Below, piece by piece: positions 36,469 to 49,331 of a stretch of DNA of 64,000 nt. The notes under the pieces are model-generated. The model was given only the letters and a program-made list of their open reading frames with translations, had not been told where the DNA came from and ran no database searches. Each line of letters starts with the position of its first letter. Positions within the stretch are counted from its first letter, which is position 1. Source of the DNA: Dipetalonema caudispina (taxonomy: Eukaryota > Nematoda > Chromadorea > Rhabditida > Onchocercidae); contig JABVXV010000102.1 in the NCBI GenBank assembly GCA_013365325.1, forward strand, positions 1 to 64,000. Reading direction: 5' to 3'. Position numbers and translations under genes: made by a program.

Positions 36469-38520
36469 ATGAACTATCGATATTCATGGCCAGATAGGCC
36501 AATTGCTCCTCCAATATCACCCTTTACGTGTCCACATGCAATTGACCATCCAACGCTTTCTATGCGACAAGTACAAGGTCCAACTCCTACGCATCCTCAT
36601 TGTACTTTGTTAGTTTTTCTATTTATTCATCATATCATATCTAAAACTTTCTCCCTTATAATAAAAAGGGATAATACCATGCTGGTTGATTCTATAACTC
36701 ACCTGATTACCGTGTTTTTTGAGAAGTAACGCGAAGATAAGAGAATGAAATTCTTTCCTCCACAGGATGATTTGGAATATTAGAAGTGTGAGGAACTATG
36801 CATCAAAATTATAGTGCATAATTTTTTTGTATTGCTTAATTGTTAAACGTTTGTTTTGTTTTTCAGTTGCACAAATGTTAAAAGCTATGCTGCAGATGGA
36901 AAAATCGCACAATTTTTCAATGAATCAACGAGAGGTTTCTCCTGTTATTGCTATTATCATATCTCTTAATTAACTGATATTGCTATAAGGTAGTCCAAGC
37001 GAAATTGTATAAGAAATATTGGGATTCTTTCTAGGTGCCTTCGGTAGTATCGAAGCAGTTTTGACTGCTGTTAATTCTATCGCTGATATGCTCAATGCTA
37101 CTCATCGTGCAGTTTTTAGTTCCTTTCAAGCTGTAATTGGTGCGTTAGATGAATTTGCAAAGCTGAAAACACAGGTGCATAAAGTTATCACATTCGAATT
37201 TTCATTAGAACGCTTTCATATGTTTAAATGAATTTTAACAGGCTAAATGACATGTTTTTCAAGGACTAACTCTTGGCAGTTCGAAAAATTAGTATCCAAA
37301 AAAGTTTTTTGCTAGTAATCACCAATAATAAATTCATCTTTTTTTAATTGTTTTCTCTTTAAAGTGTCAAACATCCTTAATATTAGGGGGATACAACATT
37401 TGATAATATTTGAGTCTTAGATACATTGTTTGGTGGCTTCAACAGCACTACTGAATTGGTTGCGATATATTTGGCGACTTTTGCTGAAATGTTTGTGGCT
37501 AAGAAGTAATGGTGATTGTGAAATGGAAGAAGTATGGATGGGAGTTCGGAAAAATTCAGGTGTAATTACATCTATATATTATAAAACATATACATGTCTC
37601 TGTTGCTTATGATTTTCAATAATCCTGTAAAGAGATAAATTCTCAATAATCCTGTAAGGAAAAAGTGGTCTTGTCATTTAGTTCTCAAATAGATTCTAAA
37701 ATATACTTTTGCCATTATCAAACACTGTGATCCTTCGTGGTTTTCCTGTAAAATTTTTTGCAGTTTATCATGAAGACCTGTGATAAGAGTGAATTCAGGT
37801 ACATTCGCAACACGAGAAATTCCATCGCAGTTAATTTCTTTCAATCCATTTCGTTGGTTACCTTCACTGATATTCTGGTTAATCGCAGTAGGTGTACCCT
37901 ATTTGATGTATCAATCACTTGGGGGAATGATGGATGAGTCAATGAAATGGACGACGGGAAAGGATGGTTATTACGAAGCATTGGTAAGTATTTTGGGATG
38001 GATAGCTAATAAAATGCTCTATCTGATTGCTATAATGCTATATATGGCATTGAACAACGATGACAGTTAATTTTTAGGCGACAGATGATCATGATGCTGA
38101 AGAAAACGATAAAATATCATTTAAACGTGGCGACATTTTGCGTGTTGCACCCAGAGAATATCAACCGCGAAAGCTTGGCTACATTTTGGCATGGTAATTG
38201 TTTATGAGAAAGTCCACTTCTCATTTTCAATTAATCTTATCCTTCATTAATTCTTTCAGTTATATCGATTGCTATACAATGAAGAACAGTAATTTAAGGC
38301 TGAATCTCATATAAACTTTCCAATTTCGTCTGCAAAGAGTTATTCAATGTTTTGTGTTCATTTTACTTTTAGCTCAATAGATGGTAAAAAAGTGGGATTG
38401 GTTCCAATTAAGAAAATCCGGTTGACAAAACGAGTCGTTGAATCATCCGTTTTCACTGGGCAAGATGCTGTTCAATTGTTTGACAATGCGCACGCTGCTG
38501 AAAATGATTTGTATGATTGA
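36469..38520 (+). CDS. PEX13: Peroxin 13, peroxisomal docking protein
   Basis: Seven exons in phase: 36469..36608, 36867..36934, 37035..37174, 37421..37559, 37799..37983, 38078..38193, 38373..38520. They give 311 residues. PEX13 sits in the peroxisomal membrane and docks the cargo receptor PEX5, with PEX14, for matrix protein import. Seen: a Pro-rich N-terminus (SWPDRPIAPPISPFTCP), the family signature FFNESTRGAFGSIEAVL, a conserved helical block to KLKTQ, the NWLRYIWRLLLK segment, a membrane helix (WLPSLIFWLIAVGVPYLMY, about residues 172-194) and a C-terminal SH3-like domain (about 225-285: EENDKISFKRGDILRVAP then GLVPIKKIRL). The SH3 has no ALYDY motif and has Tyr where most SH3 domains have Trp (LGYILA). 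The N-terminal Gly/Tyr-rich repeat of larger PEX13 proteins is absent or very short. The start is the first ATG after a good acceptor; an upstream exon is possible. Confidence 0.92.
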
Positions 38521-39785
38521 AGCCAATTTTATTATTATATTATTTAAAAAATTCCAATCTGATTAATTCTACAGCATATACTTAAAATTTTTGACAACGT
38601 CTTTAAATAATGTGAGATGCTTATAATTTTAATTCTTTATTTCCTAACTTTCAGAAATTCTCAAATTTCCCAAACAAGTTTCTTCAAATTGTGATTGAAT
38701 TGTACACTTTACCAGGAGGTAGTGGATATTAATCACTTAAGTGAAGTTATATTCCAAAAATACTTCCTTTTAATATTTTAAAACTTTCTCTCCCTTGTTG
38801 AAGACACACAGCTATTATTACATCACTGATTTCTGTACTGCTGTAAGTTGCTCGTTAATTCAAAAGTGTGATTGATCTATTTTATCCACTCTTTCTCGGT
38901 CTTCTAGTCAGTCGAATTTCTTGGAAATTTCCATAAAGGCCTCGTTATACTGGAACTGTTGGGATAATTATTTGATACATAAGACACTCTAGTTCGTTAC
39001 ATTTCAGCTTCAATCTTTGCGCAATGTATTTTCGTACACTCATTATTTTTATCAGTTATTAATTTTAAATGGAAGAAAATTCACGCTCAGAAACTGTGCT
39101 TTCTGTACATATATCGCTCCACTTCTGCTTTTCTATATCTTTCAATATCTGCCTTCATGAATTATCTCAAGTTTTCAAAGTGTTTTTTTTTTCTCATGAA
39201 TCTTAATATCAGTCATTTGACTTGTGCAGCATAGAAAAAATTCATGTTATTCTCTTGTAACAAAGAGAACTACCTTTTTGACACTGCTGTATCCAAATAT
39301 AAGTATTTTTACCCATGTTTTGTGCACTTATAAAATGGGATCCATAAAAACGAAAAACTTCTTGAAGATGGAAACAAAACTATGTAGATACAAACAAAAT
39401 AATTGGAAAGTAAATTCATACATGCATACATGTGAATTCAAAGGAGAAATTTTATACATTTTATTTTCAAAAAAGAAAAACTAATTTATAGTAATGAACA
39501 AAGTAGCCTACGGAAGTATTTTGCATATATATATATATATATATTTATACTTATATTAATTTTAATTTCCCGAAAAAGTGCTTTTAGCTCGTTCACATTT
39601 CACTTCACGTGGCAAGCTTTGCAATTGAAAAGAATAGGAGCAAAATGGAAAGATGAAGAAAGCATCAGCAATGATGAAGAAAAGCAGCGGTAGATGCAGT
39701 AGAAAACAATTAACGAGATCAGATGTATAGAGTACATGGAATACGAGGAATAAGATAACATCAATGATAAAAAATATTGGATAAA
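38521..39785. other. Intergenic between convergent PEX13 and homeobox genes
   Basis: About 1.3 kb, AT-rich, with no supported exon. An AT dinucleotide run lies at 39525-39544. It should hold the 3' UTRs of both genes. Confidence 0.5.
39525..39544. repeat. (AT)n microsatellite
   Basis: Twenty bases of perfect AT dinucleotide between PEX13 and the homeobox gene. Confidence 0.85.
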
Positions 39786-42202
39786 TCATCGAAGTGTTAG
39801 CTGCATATGATTAAATGTTTTAGAACATAAATGCTGAATCAGTGCAGAGTTGTTCTCATTGACTTCGGGTGATGAGTCCGATGGTGAAGATGTATTTGAA
39901 TTGGTATGCCTGTAACAAAACTGTTTTTGGATAATCATAAGATAATTTCGTTGTTACAGTTTTTGCCTTCCTCTTTTCATCGAGTGGAGTATTTGTTGAA
40001 AAAATCATTGATACAACGATTATGATGGTATGAAAGTAATAAATGCGGTAATTTTTTATTCAATGAAATTATTCTAACTTGTTTACTCATTGTACTTAAC
40101 TGAAAGCATAAATTTGCATGTACTCTATCTTAATTTTAAGAAATTAATCATTTTACAGAGCAGCACTGGATGAATGTTAGTTATGAATTGACAGTGATAA
40201 AAGTAAAAGAGTGATAGACCTGAGTAGAATGGCATTTTTGTCGTTACGTTTATCTTTAGCACGACGATTCTGAAACCACGTTTTCACTTGACTTTCATTC
40301 AAACCTAATGATCGAGCAATCAGCAGTCGTCTACTTCGTGGCATGTATTGATCTGTGAGGTATTCCTGAAGAAATATTGATGTGAGTGGAACAAATGGAA
40401 GTTTCAGAATTTTCATCAACAAGTTTATACATATGTTGGAAAAAAAAAGTTTTTTTTTTTTTTTTTTTGCTTTTTCACTAAAACGAGGTGCTTTTCAAAA
40501 AATAAAATGACTTTTTACTAAGTAAAACTGTACAAGTTCCGGCAAATCAGATTCTCTTAATTTCAAGTTAATTTCAGTTGATCGTTAGGATTATTGATGC
40601 ATTTTATATCGTTATCATGTAGTTACTCATCATAATGATATAACTCTTATTCATAAGATGATATTATTTACATTGGCAAATCCATACTTTTCTGGGTCAG
40701 GATTTGTAATCTTGCTATTTATCAGCATTTAGTTCTAAAATGATCATTCTTCATTTAGTTCCTTTGTAACATTACTTTAGATAAATGAGATAAGGGTAAT
40801 AGGTGAGCATCGTACGGAAGTTTCATATACCTTAGATATATTTTGAGAGTAGTTCTCGGTTCTTGACAAATTATTTCCCTCAAATTTTTTTAATTTTGGA
40901 AACTTTATGTATGTTTAAGTTGACATTTGGCAGCGCACACTTATTGACCCTTCTAGTACCGCAACAGTTAGATCGATGAGTAAAACAGTAAAGATTGGAC
41001 ACAAAAAATCATGCTGTTTCGCACTCGACAAAATACTAAAAATCACGCCGTTTTGACGGATCAAGAATGCAATTAACCTTTTCCAATGTATCCGCCTGCA
41101 CAGATGTAAAAGTTGTCCGTTGTCGTCGCCTTGTCGTTGCAGTCACGTTAACAGATCCAACTGATTTGTCGATACCTGTCGTTACGTATGTAGTAGCATC
41201 ATTACTATAATCAAAAATTTATATAACATTGCAAAGAAATCACTATAATTTAAAATAGTAAAGATTTCAGATATAACATGAAAAATCACTAAAATTTTTC
41301 ACGGAGACTAAAAGGAAATGATTTAAGATAGAGGAAAAAGTGAAGAGCTTTGAGGAATATCGCTCATCGTTACAATCAACAGAATGAAAAGTGGTTCAGA
41401 AAATTTTTCCTCATTAAATTTTAATTATTTGTTTATTTTTTTTTTTTCTCAACTACAGAGGTAGAGCAGCATAAGGTAATATTTTAAAACTATAATCAAA
41501 AATCACATTATATGCCATTTTTCATCCTTCTTTCCCTCTACCATTTGTTATTACAATCATTCAATTTTTATATTCCTTGAAGATCTTTTCTTCGTATACA
41601 ATTTAAAACACAAATAAGTGGTCCCAATGACATTGACAGATGTCACTTTCATTTAGCAAATCAAAAAGATATCTTAGACATATGTTGCATTGGATGACAG
41701 GTGTTCAATAACGTAATAAAATTAACAATATATGATATCTTATAAGAAACATTTATCATTACAAAATTTCTTTTAAACAATATCTTAATCGCTGCCCTTT
41801 TTATTAGAGAAATGATATGTGATTAGTTTAAAATTTGAAAAAGAAGAAAAACCTGTCCCTTATATTTACACAGTCATTAATGATAATATTATATACTAGC
41901 AATAATCCTTGTTGAGCAGTGAATTTCAGAATTCCGATATCCCAACTCGGATATCTGATGAACGATATATTCCCTTGATAGTAGGACAGATAATTGATAA
42001 TAATTATTACGATTATGAGTGATAATTATGTAATAATTATTATGATTACGATGATAGCAATAATAGAAGGAAAAAGGATAATAATGAGAATTTATGGAAA
42101 TAACAGTGACCTCGTTGTATTATCGACAGTTTGATTAGCAAGTCGTAGATATGGTTTGAATGCCGAAAATGACGGATGACCAATTGTTATTGACGCTGCC
42201 AT
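39786..42202 (-). CDS. Small homeobox transcription factor, divergent ANTP-like class
   Basis: Four exons in phase: 42202..42111, 41204..41078, 40365..40220, 39909..39786. They give 162 residues. The homeodomain is exactly 60 residues (about 56-115). It starts RRRQRTTF with the arginine-rich DNA-contacting arm, has hydrophobic Leu16, and ends with the recognition helix QVKTWFQNRRAKDKR, carrying Trp48, Phe49, Gln50, Asn51 and Arg53. An intron splits it after residue 18. Gln50 fits ANTP-type proteins. The helix 1-2 region (YLTDQYMPRSRR) is unlike any class I can name with confidence; engrailed, even-skipped and NK-type proteins share parts. The N-terminus HPSFSAFKPYL may be a weak eh1-like repressor motif (inference). 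The C-terminus is Ser/Asn-rich (SNTSSPSDSSPE). It should be a nuclear DNA-binding regulator. About 8.2 kb of gene-poor sequence lies upstream. Confidence 0.85.
40440..40469. repeat. Poly-A / poly-T mini palindrome
   Basis: A run of nine A, then a short spacer, then a run of 19 T, inside intron 2 of the homeobox gene. It can fold into a small A:T hairpin. On the minus strand the A side of the stem faces the intron acceptor. Confidence 0.7.
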
Positions 42203-43532
42203 TAATATATTCTGCTTACTAATCGCCAAATAGTACTATATAATGGAATGTGTTCCTATTCGATAGTAACCTAAAATGGTCACAAAAAAAAATCAGGACG
42301 GGAAATGAATTCAGTATTCACTAATTAGTACGATTACGTTTTCAGCAATGCATATGAATAAAAGTAATAACACGTAGTGAAAATGAATAATTATTATCAC
42401 AGTTATGAAACTATTCAAATTGTGATGATTAAGAATGAAGTGGCGATATAAAAGATGATTATTACCTGCTAATGGATCCGATTAGACTGTATTCATTTAT
42501 ACAATGCATTTGTCCTATCTCAGGGCGCTGTTGAAAAATTAGTCTGAATAATAAAGTTAATCCTTTATTAATTATTGACTTTTCATATTATCATTTTATA
42601 CCGTCAAAGCTTACGTATGGCAAAAAGAATTCGTAAAGTAAATTGGTTACAGAAAAAAAAGTTTTTAAAAACTTAAAAATAGGGCTATTTATGGAAAATA
42701 TTTTGTTCATCGAATAATCTCTCATCTATATGAAATAGAGAATGGAATAATAAAATCGAAAATGTTTTCTTCTGGTTAAGAAAAAAAGGTTTCAAACATA
42801 TGCCTCTTATCAAATTAATTTGACTAAATTTTTTATTTCTGAACATGTAAATCGAAAAGTTCAGCTGTTAGTATAAAAGAATTTTGTGATTTCATAAGCA
42901 ACTACTAATATAACTTATTATTATAATAAGTTTTGACGTCAAAAATGGCGGCTTAATCTTAGATGAAATAAATTTGTGGGAATAACAAAAGAAAAAAAAG
43001 AAACAAATGTAACATAGTGGTATGCGGGTTTGATAAAACTGTATGAATCAAAAATTTTACTAACCCCAATAGTCGTTAATAAATCGACAGCAGCTTCCTG
43101 AAGTTCCAACATTTATAGCATATGCAGGGGAAGCAAATGTTTCAGTATTACGGTTTGAGCATCTGACCAATTTACGGTTTGAAAACAATTAGTTCAGAGG
43201 CAACAAATTTTAATTCTGAACAATAAGCAGCAACTTAAAAGCAGCGAAATTGAAATTTTAATCCGAACTCTAAACGATTGCTGGAAATTCAGTTTAGCGT
43301 TTAATGTTGTCAGTAAATGACTGCCTGATTGTTCCTCATCTGGGACATCATTGATGCTTTTAACATGACTAAACTTAGGAATTAAATTAAATTAGAAAAG
43401 GAGCAAGCGGTGAAGTCAATTTGTCCATTCAAATGTCCCATCTCTCACTTTTGACTTTCGGAGTACATTTTTCATTCAGCGACTTTTATTTTTGATAATA
43501 ACATCAATAATCTCTTAATACTATTAATAATT

Positions 43533-43534
<2 letters not shown>

Positions 43535-43581
<47 letters not shown>

Positions 43582-43583
43582 TA

Positions 43584-43617
<34 letters not shown>
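43535..43617. repeat. Long poly-T / poly-A inverted repeat
   Basis: A run of 38 T (43535-43572), a 12-base AT-rich spacer, then a run of 33 A (43585-43617). The two arms are complementary and could form a hairpin of more than 30 bp. Head-to-head poly-T and poly-A of this length may also mark two opposed poly-A tails of retroposed copies, or an assembly problem. Confidence 0.85.
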
Positions 43618-43619
<2 letters not shown>

Positions 43620-46600
43620 CAAAGGCAAAAATCACAGATGGACAACTTTGAAATGACTAAATATCCTTTCTAGTTATCTGCTCCATTGATAATTGTAATA
43701 ATGGTCATTGGAGAGCATTGCTGTATAGAATTTAATGATAGATGTTACTAAATATACTTTAAATGATAATGAAAACAAAAAGTTCGATAAGAGTCCAATG
43801 GTCTGCAATAATATGTGGGAAAGATGGAGAGGGTATATCTCTTCAAATTCAAATAAACTCATTTGATGATGGCGATAGACTGAAAATATGAAAGAACAAG
43901 TAGGAATGACACTGTCGACAAGTTGATTGCTATGTAAATAAAGGTAAGAGGTTACAATTATTGAAATTTGTGATTAAATATTTAGTCAAACTAACTTACT
44001 AAAATTTTTGGTTCTCTTTTCAATGATTGTAATTGTACAATGTACTTTCAACTTTTGCAGTAAAGGTTAAGAACTTCGGAATGTAAGCCATAAAATGCTA
44101 AAGTATAGATAAATTAATTAGCACTTCAATCAACATAGTGATTCATTGATTGCTGATCTAAATCATGTGAATGTAATTAATATTTATCAAAAAAGTTGGC
44201 AACGTTTGAAATGATTTCGTGATTAAGTGATTTCGCAGAAATGAAAAAAGGAACAAAATGGGTGAAAAGCATGTTAAGAAGAAATAGTGAAGTAGCCAAT
44301 TGATAAATCAATCATTCAACGAGCAAAGAAAAAAAAAATTGGATGTTTGCTATTTCAGTTCAAAAATGACGCAATTAAATTTAAAAATGCCTATACAAAA
44401 TGAGCAGTAAAATTGGTGAATTATTTATTCATCTTCAAAACTCATCATTTTTGTTCAGTCATTTCAATTTCTAATTTGTTAACGATATTTTGATAGTTTA
44501 TTGAATCTAAAATTTTTGATGAGTGATAAATTGCTTGAAAAAAGATGATGAAAATATATGGTTAGTCTTTAAGAAAGATAAGAATTAGAAGAAATGTGGA
44601 ATGTTTTCGTAAAAAAGTTACTTTTTCTCCAATTCATGCACCTTTAATTCAAATGAGAGATACGGTTAGCTGGGATAATCCGGTTACTCCAACGCATATA
44701 TTGAATACGGCAGATTAATGAAATCGGTTTTAGCACCGTTTCGATTCATCCACACTTTAATTTGACAGTTCAGGTCACTGATTGACCAATGTAGCACGCA
44801 TGGCCTCTACAAATGCTTTTGAAGTATTTTAACACTGCTTAAGTATTGGAGATATGCTGGACGAATTCTGCATGAATGTTTCAAAAGATGGAAAAAAAAC
44901 GAAATATTTCTTTTTTCAATCATTTGGAATGAAATGAACTAATTGAATTGAACTCCTTTAACACTTTTAAAAAGTAAGGTTCAATTAAAGCAAAGCTGGA
45001 ATTGAGCGCATTTTCCTCATTTCATTCGATCTATTACTAAACTTTCATAAAATGATGGAACTTTTCAAAAAGAATTTCTGCAAGAAATGCAGTGTTTTCA
45101 GAAAAATAGCTTTTATTAATTTGAAATACAATAAATCAACATGATTTTAAGAGGAATTTTGAAGAAGTGAAGATGTCCAAGGGAGAATTAGTAAGACGTT
45201 GCAAGGAGGAGGATTTGATTATTTTATTAAAAAGAAATTAAAATATTTCGTGACAAAATAAACTCCTAATTTTTTAATTAAAATTACTTTGAAACATTCG
45301 AGAAGAGAATTTTCGAACATCACATTTCGATTACAAAAGTTGAAGAAATAATGATGAAATAAAAACAATTTAAGGAAAAATTAATTACAATTTACTTATG
45401 CGTAATTTTTGAGCAAAATATTTGCCACACGAAATTAAAATGTTTGAGGTTGAAAACGATAGTGAATAAATTAGTGGCTGAATACATTTTTCAATGTTTT
45501 ATTATGATAGTGTTATGTGCTATAAAGCCATCACTAATTAATTTCCTCAAGTGGATCACTTCAAACCTGTAGTTCTCAATGATTTTACCAATGCCATATA
45601 CTTGTGGGAATAGATTTATAAACGAAACTTCAAATTTTTAACTTTAATTTTAGCACTGTATTGTTAATTTTTAGTATAAATGAATTTTAGAGTGACGCAA
45701 ACCAAAAAAAAAAAAAATTGATAGCACCGGAAATACTGATTGATACGACAACGAATAATAACTAAAACGAATCAAAATGACTCAGGAAATGCAATTACAC
45801 TTCTACGACTGCCATTTTGAAACAGGAAGTGCAGCAAATTGGTTGCGAAATAGCTATTTTGCAAATAGGTGAAAACTTTTTAAGAAAAAATTTTCATGCC
45901 ATAATTTCCTCATCCGGATGGATTATCTAGCAAAAATACATTCAGGAAAAATGTTCTTTAATGAATCCACGCGCAAATACAAGAAAACATATATTTGAAT
46001 GTATTTATATTTTTCTAGAAGAAAAATATAAGATTGCAAAACTTTATAATAGAATATAGAAAAGGCCTATATTACATTAATTCGTTTTTGCTTTATTTCA
46101 ATTTACTAAAGTACTAAATTAATATAAATTGAGCGATAGAACAGAACAAAATGTATCGCTAATGATTGTTCTAATTTTTGCCAATAATTGCATGGGCCAC
46201 TTGAAACAAATTTAAATGAAATGTCTTTTCAGCATGATGTAAGACAGCACTTTCCCAGCACACTCATTGCAGAATCTCTAAATGTATTTCTATTTATTCA
46301 TTACTTATTCGCCGCAGGATATAAATTTACTCATTTATTGATTTCTCTCCGACCGAATGGATACTTACTTCATTGTAACAGTATGATTATAGGATGCATC
46401 ATCGCTGTTGCTACGGCTTCCGGCAAATTCTGAATAGTATCATGAGCCTCTTTCCAAAAGAGATTTCATTTGTGGATAATATTTCTTTGTTCAATCAGGT
46501 TATCATTGATGAATACATCATGATGAATTAACTTGACAATCATATCAGCTGAGTGATTACTTTTTCAAATGTCCTTTCCACTTTATTTGTCGATAATTGA

Positions 46601-47855
46601 TGACATGCACAAGATATTCACCAATTAGACGGCGTACAGTGCAACCGTAAAAGTACATTTTTTTTTTTTTTTGTTGTTGTTTAACCGATTCAAAATGCAT
46701 AGAATTGAAATAATAATTTGTTCTAAACATTGAGAATTCATGAAATATTCAGTGGTTCAATGGTTTGCGTTTAAGTAAAATAGAAATAAGGAAAGGTGTG
46801 CCTATCTTGGTGCAGGTGCAATCAAACAATTTGTATAAAGTATTTCCAAACAGAAGTAGTTCAAGAAAGAAAAAAATTGATCGTGCTAAAAATAGCTGTC
46901 AACTGTAAGTAGTCGTTTCATAGCGGACACTTGAAACACATTGGTCAAAGAATGATAAATTCTCTGTACATCATAAAAGTAAACAGTAAATATGGCTGAG
47001 CATTTTCGTAGGACATTAATATTTTCTGCAAATAAAGTCTTCTTTTGAGTTTCTTCAACTTTTATTTATAATTTAATTTTTGCTTTAAATCTATCTCTAA
47101 TGATGACTACTAATCTATTCTGTATTTTCTCGACCTAAAAGCTAATTAATACGTTAAATTTGTCATGACTTTTTCAATCTGCTAAATTTTGCCTGGACTT
47201 TCCAAGAAATAATTTTATTAAGAAAAAACATTTGTTATTTATTCTCTGTAAATATATGGCCTTATGATAAATTTGATTTTCATTTAGCTTTGGAGATTTT
47301 TATTTGAACAATTATTATCCTAAATTTTCAATTATTCCAATAAATGTATTTTTCAGATGTTTCCAAAGTTTTCTAAATGATATACATCTAAAATGATATG
47401 CTCAATGACAATTAGAAATGAAAAGAATTGCTAAAAAGTGACTTGAAACATAAAGTGACAAAGCTTGTAGACAGCTAAGCGCAAAGCTAAGAAAATTAAA
47501 AGTATTCTTTTTTTACACTTTTATCTATCCTTACACCAAAAAAAAATATTCCAAACGATATGAAATTTTAAGATTAAAGCAAATTTCGTAAACAATTCTG
47601 TGAAACCATCACCATGTTTTAGTTTTAACAATCTGTGAAATTATAAACTGAAATCTTTGAAAAAAGAAAAACTGCTTGGATCCACATTTTTGAAAAGAAT
47701 ACTTGGAAGTTAATTTAATTCCAACTAGAACTTCCAATTTGTTATCTAAATAGCAATTCATATCTTTTCTAACAAGCGCAACTCAGACAAATGAAAGTTC
47801 AATTATTCTCCAAAGGGAAATAAAAATTATGAATGATAAAATTAAGAAACTCTCC

Positions 47856-47875
47856 CTCTCTCTCTCTCTCTCTCT
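47856..47875. repeat. (CT)n microsatellite
   Basis: Ten perfect CT units within the gene-poor region. Confidence 0.9.
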
Positions 47876-49284
47876 TCCTTGATATTCAATGGCTATCATT
47901 CCCTCTTCTCCCAATTATTGAAATGATGTGAAAATAGGAAAAAAGAAAGAAGATTGATAATAAAAGAAATTGTATGTTTCCTCCCGCCAAGAAAAGATGA
48001 AAAAAAAAAAAAAAAAAAGCGGAAGAGGACATCTGCGTTCCTCATGAACGAAATAGGTACTGATCGGGTAAATGTACTGCAAACAAAAGACAAAAGTTTT
48101 TCTTTTTCCTTTTAAAATCGTAGATTTGAGAGAAATTAAAGATGAATAGAAGGAAGAATGAGGAGATCTAGCAGAGAGAAATTGAAAAGAAAACTGAAAG
48201 AAATAAAAATGAAAATGAAATGAAGTGAAGTTCCAAATCTATCCTTTTGCTAAACTTGATAAGTTGCTAGACGATTAAAAGACCAGAGAAAAGGGATAGG
48301 ATGAAGTAAAGAGGATTTTAAAAAGTTGGTCAATGAAGGATAGGGTATATATGAGTAGGACTGAGAAGCAATTACTTTTTTTTAAGGCATTTTCAACAAA
48401 GTAAAATTAGAAAAATTTGATCAAATAAAGTTGGAGAGAAAATGAATGTCATTTTCTACTTCTGCTCCTGCTAACTGAAAAGGAATTTTAAAACTGCAAG
48501 TAAATGAATATGCCTTATGGGATGACAACGACAGCAATTTTCCAATTGCACAATGCTAAATGGCACATATGGATAGATGTGTTTCCCTAGGCACATTTTT
48601 AATGCTATAAAAATTGAATGGACAGCTGAAAAGTGCGACAAGCATGTGGTATTATAGTTAGCAAAATTATCAACATTCTCTTTCTACCTTACCTTCTTAA
48701 AAATTGATTAATAACACTCTTACCTTTATTAATTACAGTAAGATATTAATAGGATAGATTAAATTCCATCCCACTGCAACATCAAATGGTTACTATTAAC
48801 ATTTCTGATAATATAAGCGTTTATTATTAGCTTTACGTAGGCAAATCTATATTACAACGGAGCGCATAAATATTAATGAATTGATAAAATTAACAAAATT
48901 TTGATCTATTTTCAAAAGACTATAATTAATTATAAAAAGGTTCCAGAAATACGAAAAAAAAAAAAAAAAACATCGCTTCCATTGTTTTCTACCTTTCTCA
49001 TATTCATTCTGTACTTAGTAAATAGATATTTTAAGCTAGTAAATAGATATTTTTTAAGCTGTCGAATAGACGACCTTCAAATGATTGATAACTGAAAAGA
49101 GCATTTATTTCGAATGTTTTAGATAATGACTTCTAAAAAGGACAGATGGTGAATATGCGAATAATGCTTAAAAAATCTTTTACATCCTCTATCGCCTTTC
49201 CTTGTTAAACTCTCTTTCATCCTTTATATATTTTAATGCATTTCAATACCTTCTTAACGATTTGTACTTTTTGATGCCTACAAA

Positions 49285-49331
49285 TATACACATACACACA
49301 TACACACACATACACACACATACATACATAC
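49285..49331. repeat. (CA)n/(CATA)n microsatellite
   Basis: About 47 bases of interleaved CACA and CATA units in the gene-poor region. Confidence 0.9.

Noticed and set aside
46188..46433. 81-codon plus-strand frame in the gene desert
   Set aside because: It is isolated, with no splice context, no family match and composition like the surrounding noncoding DNA.
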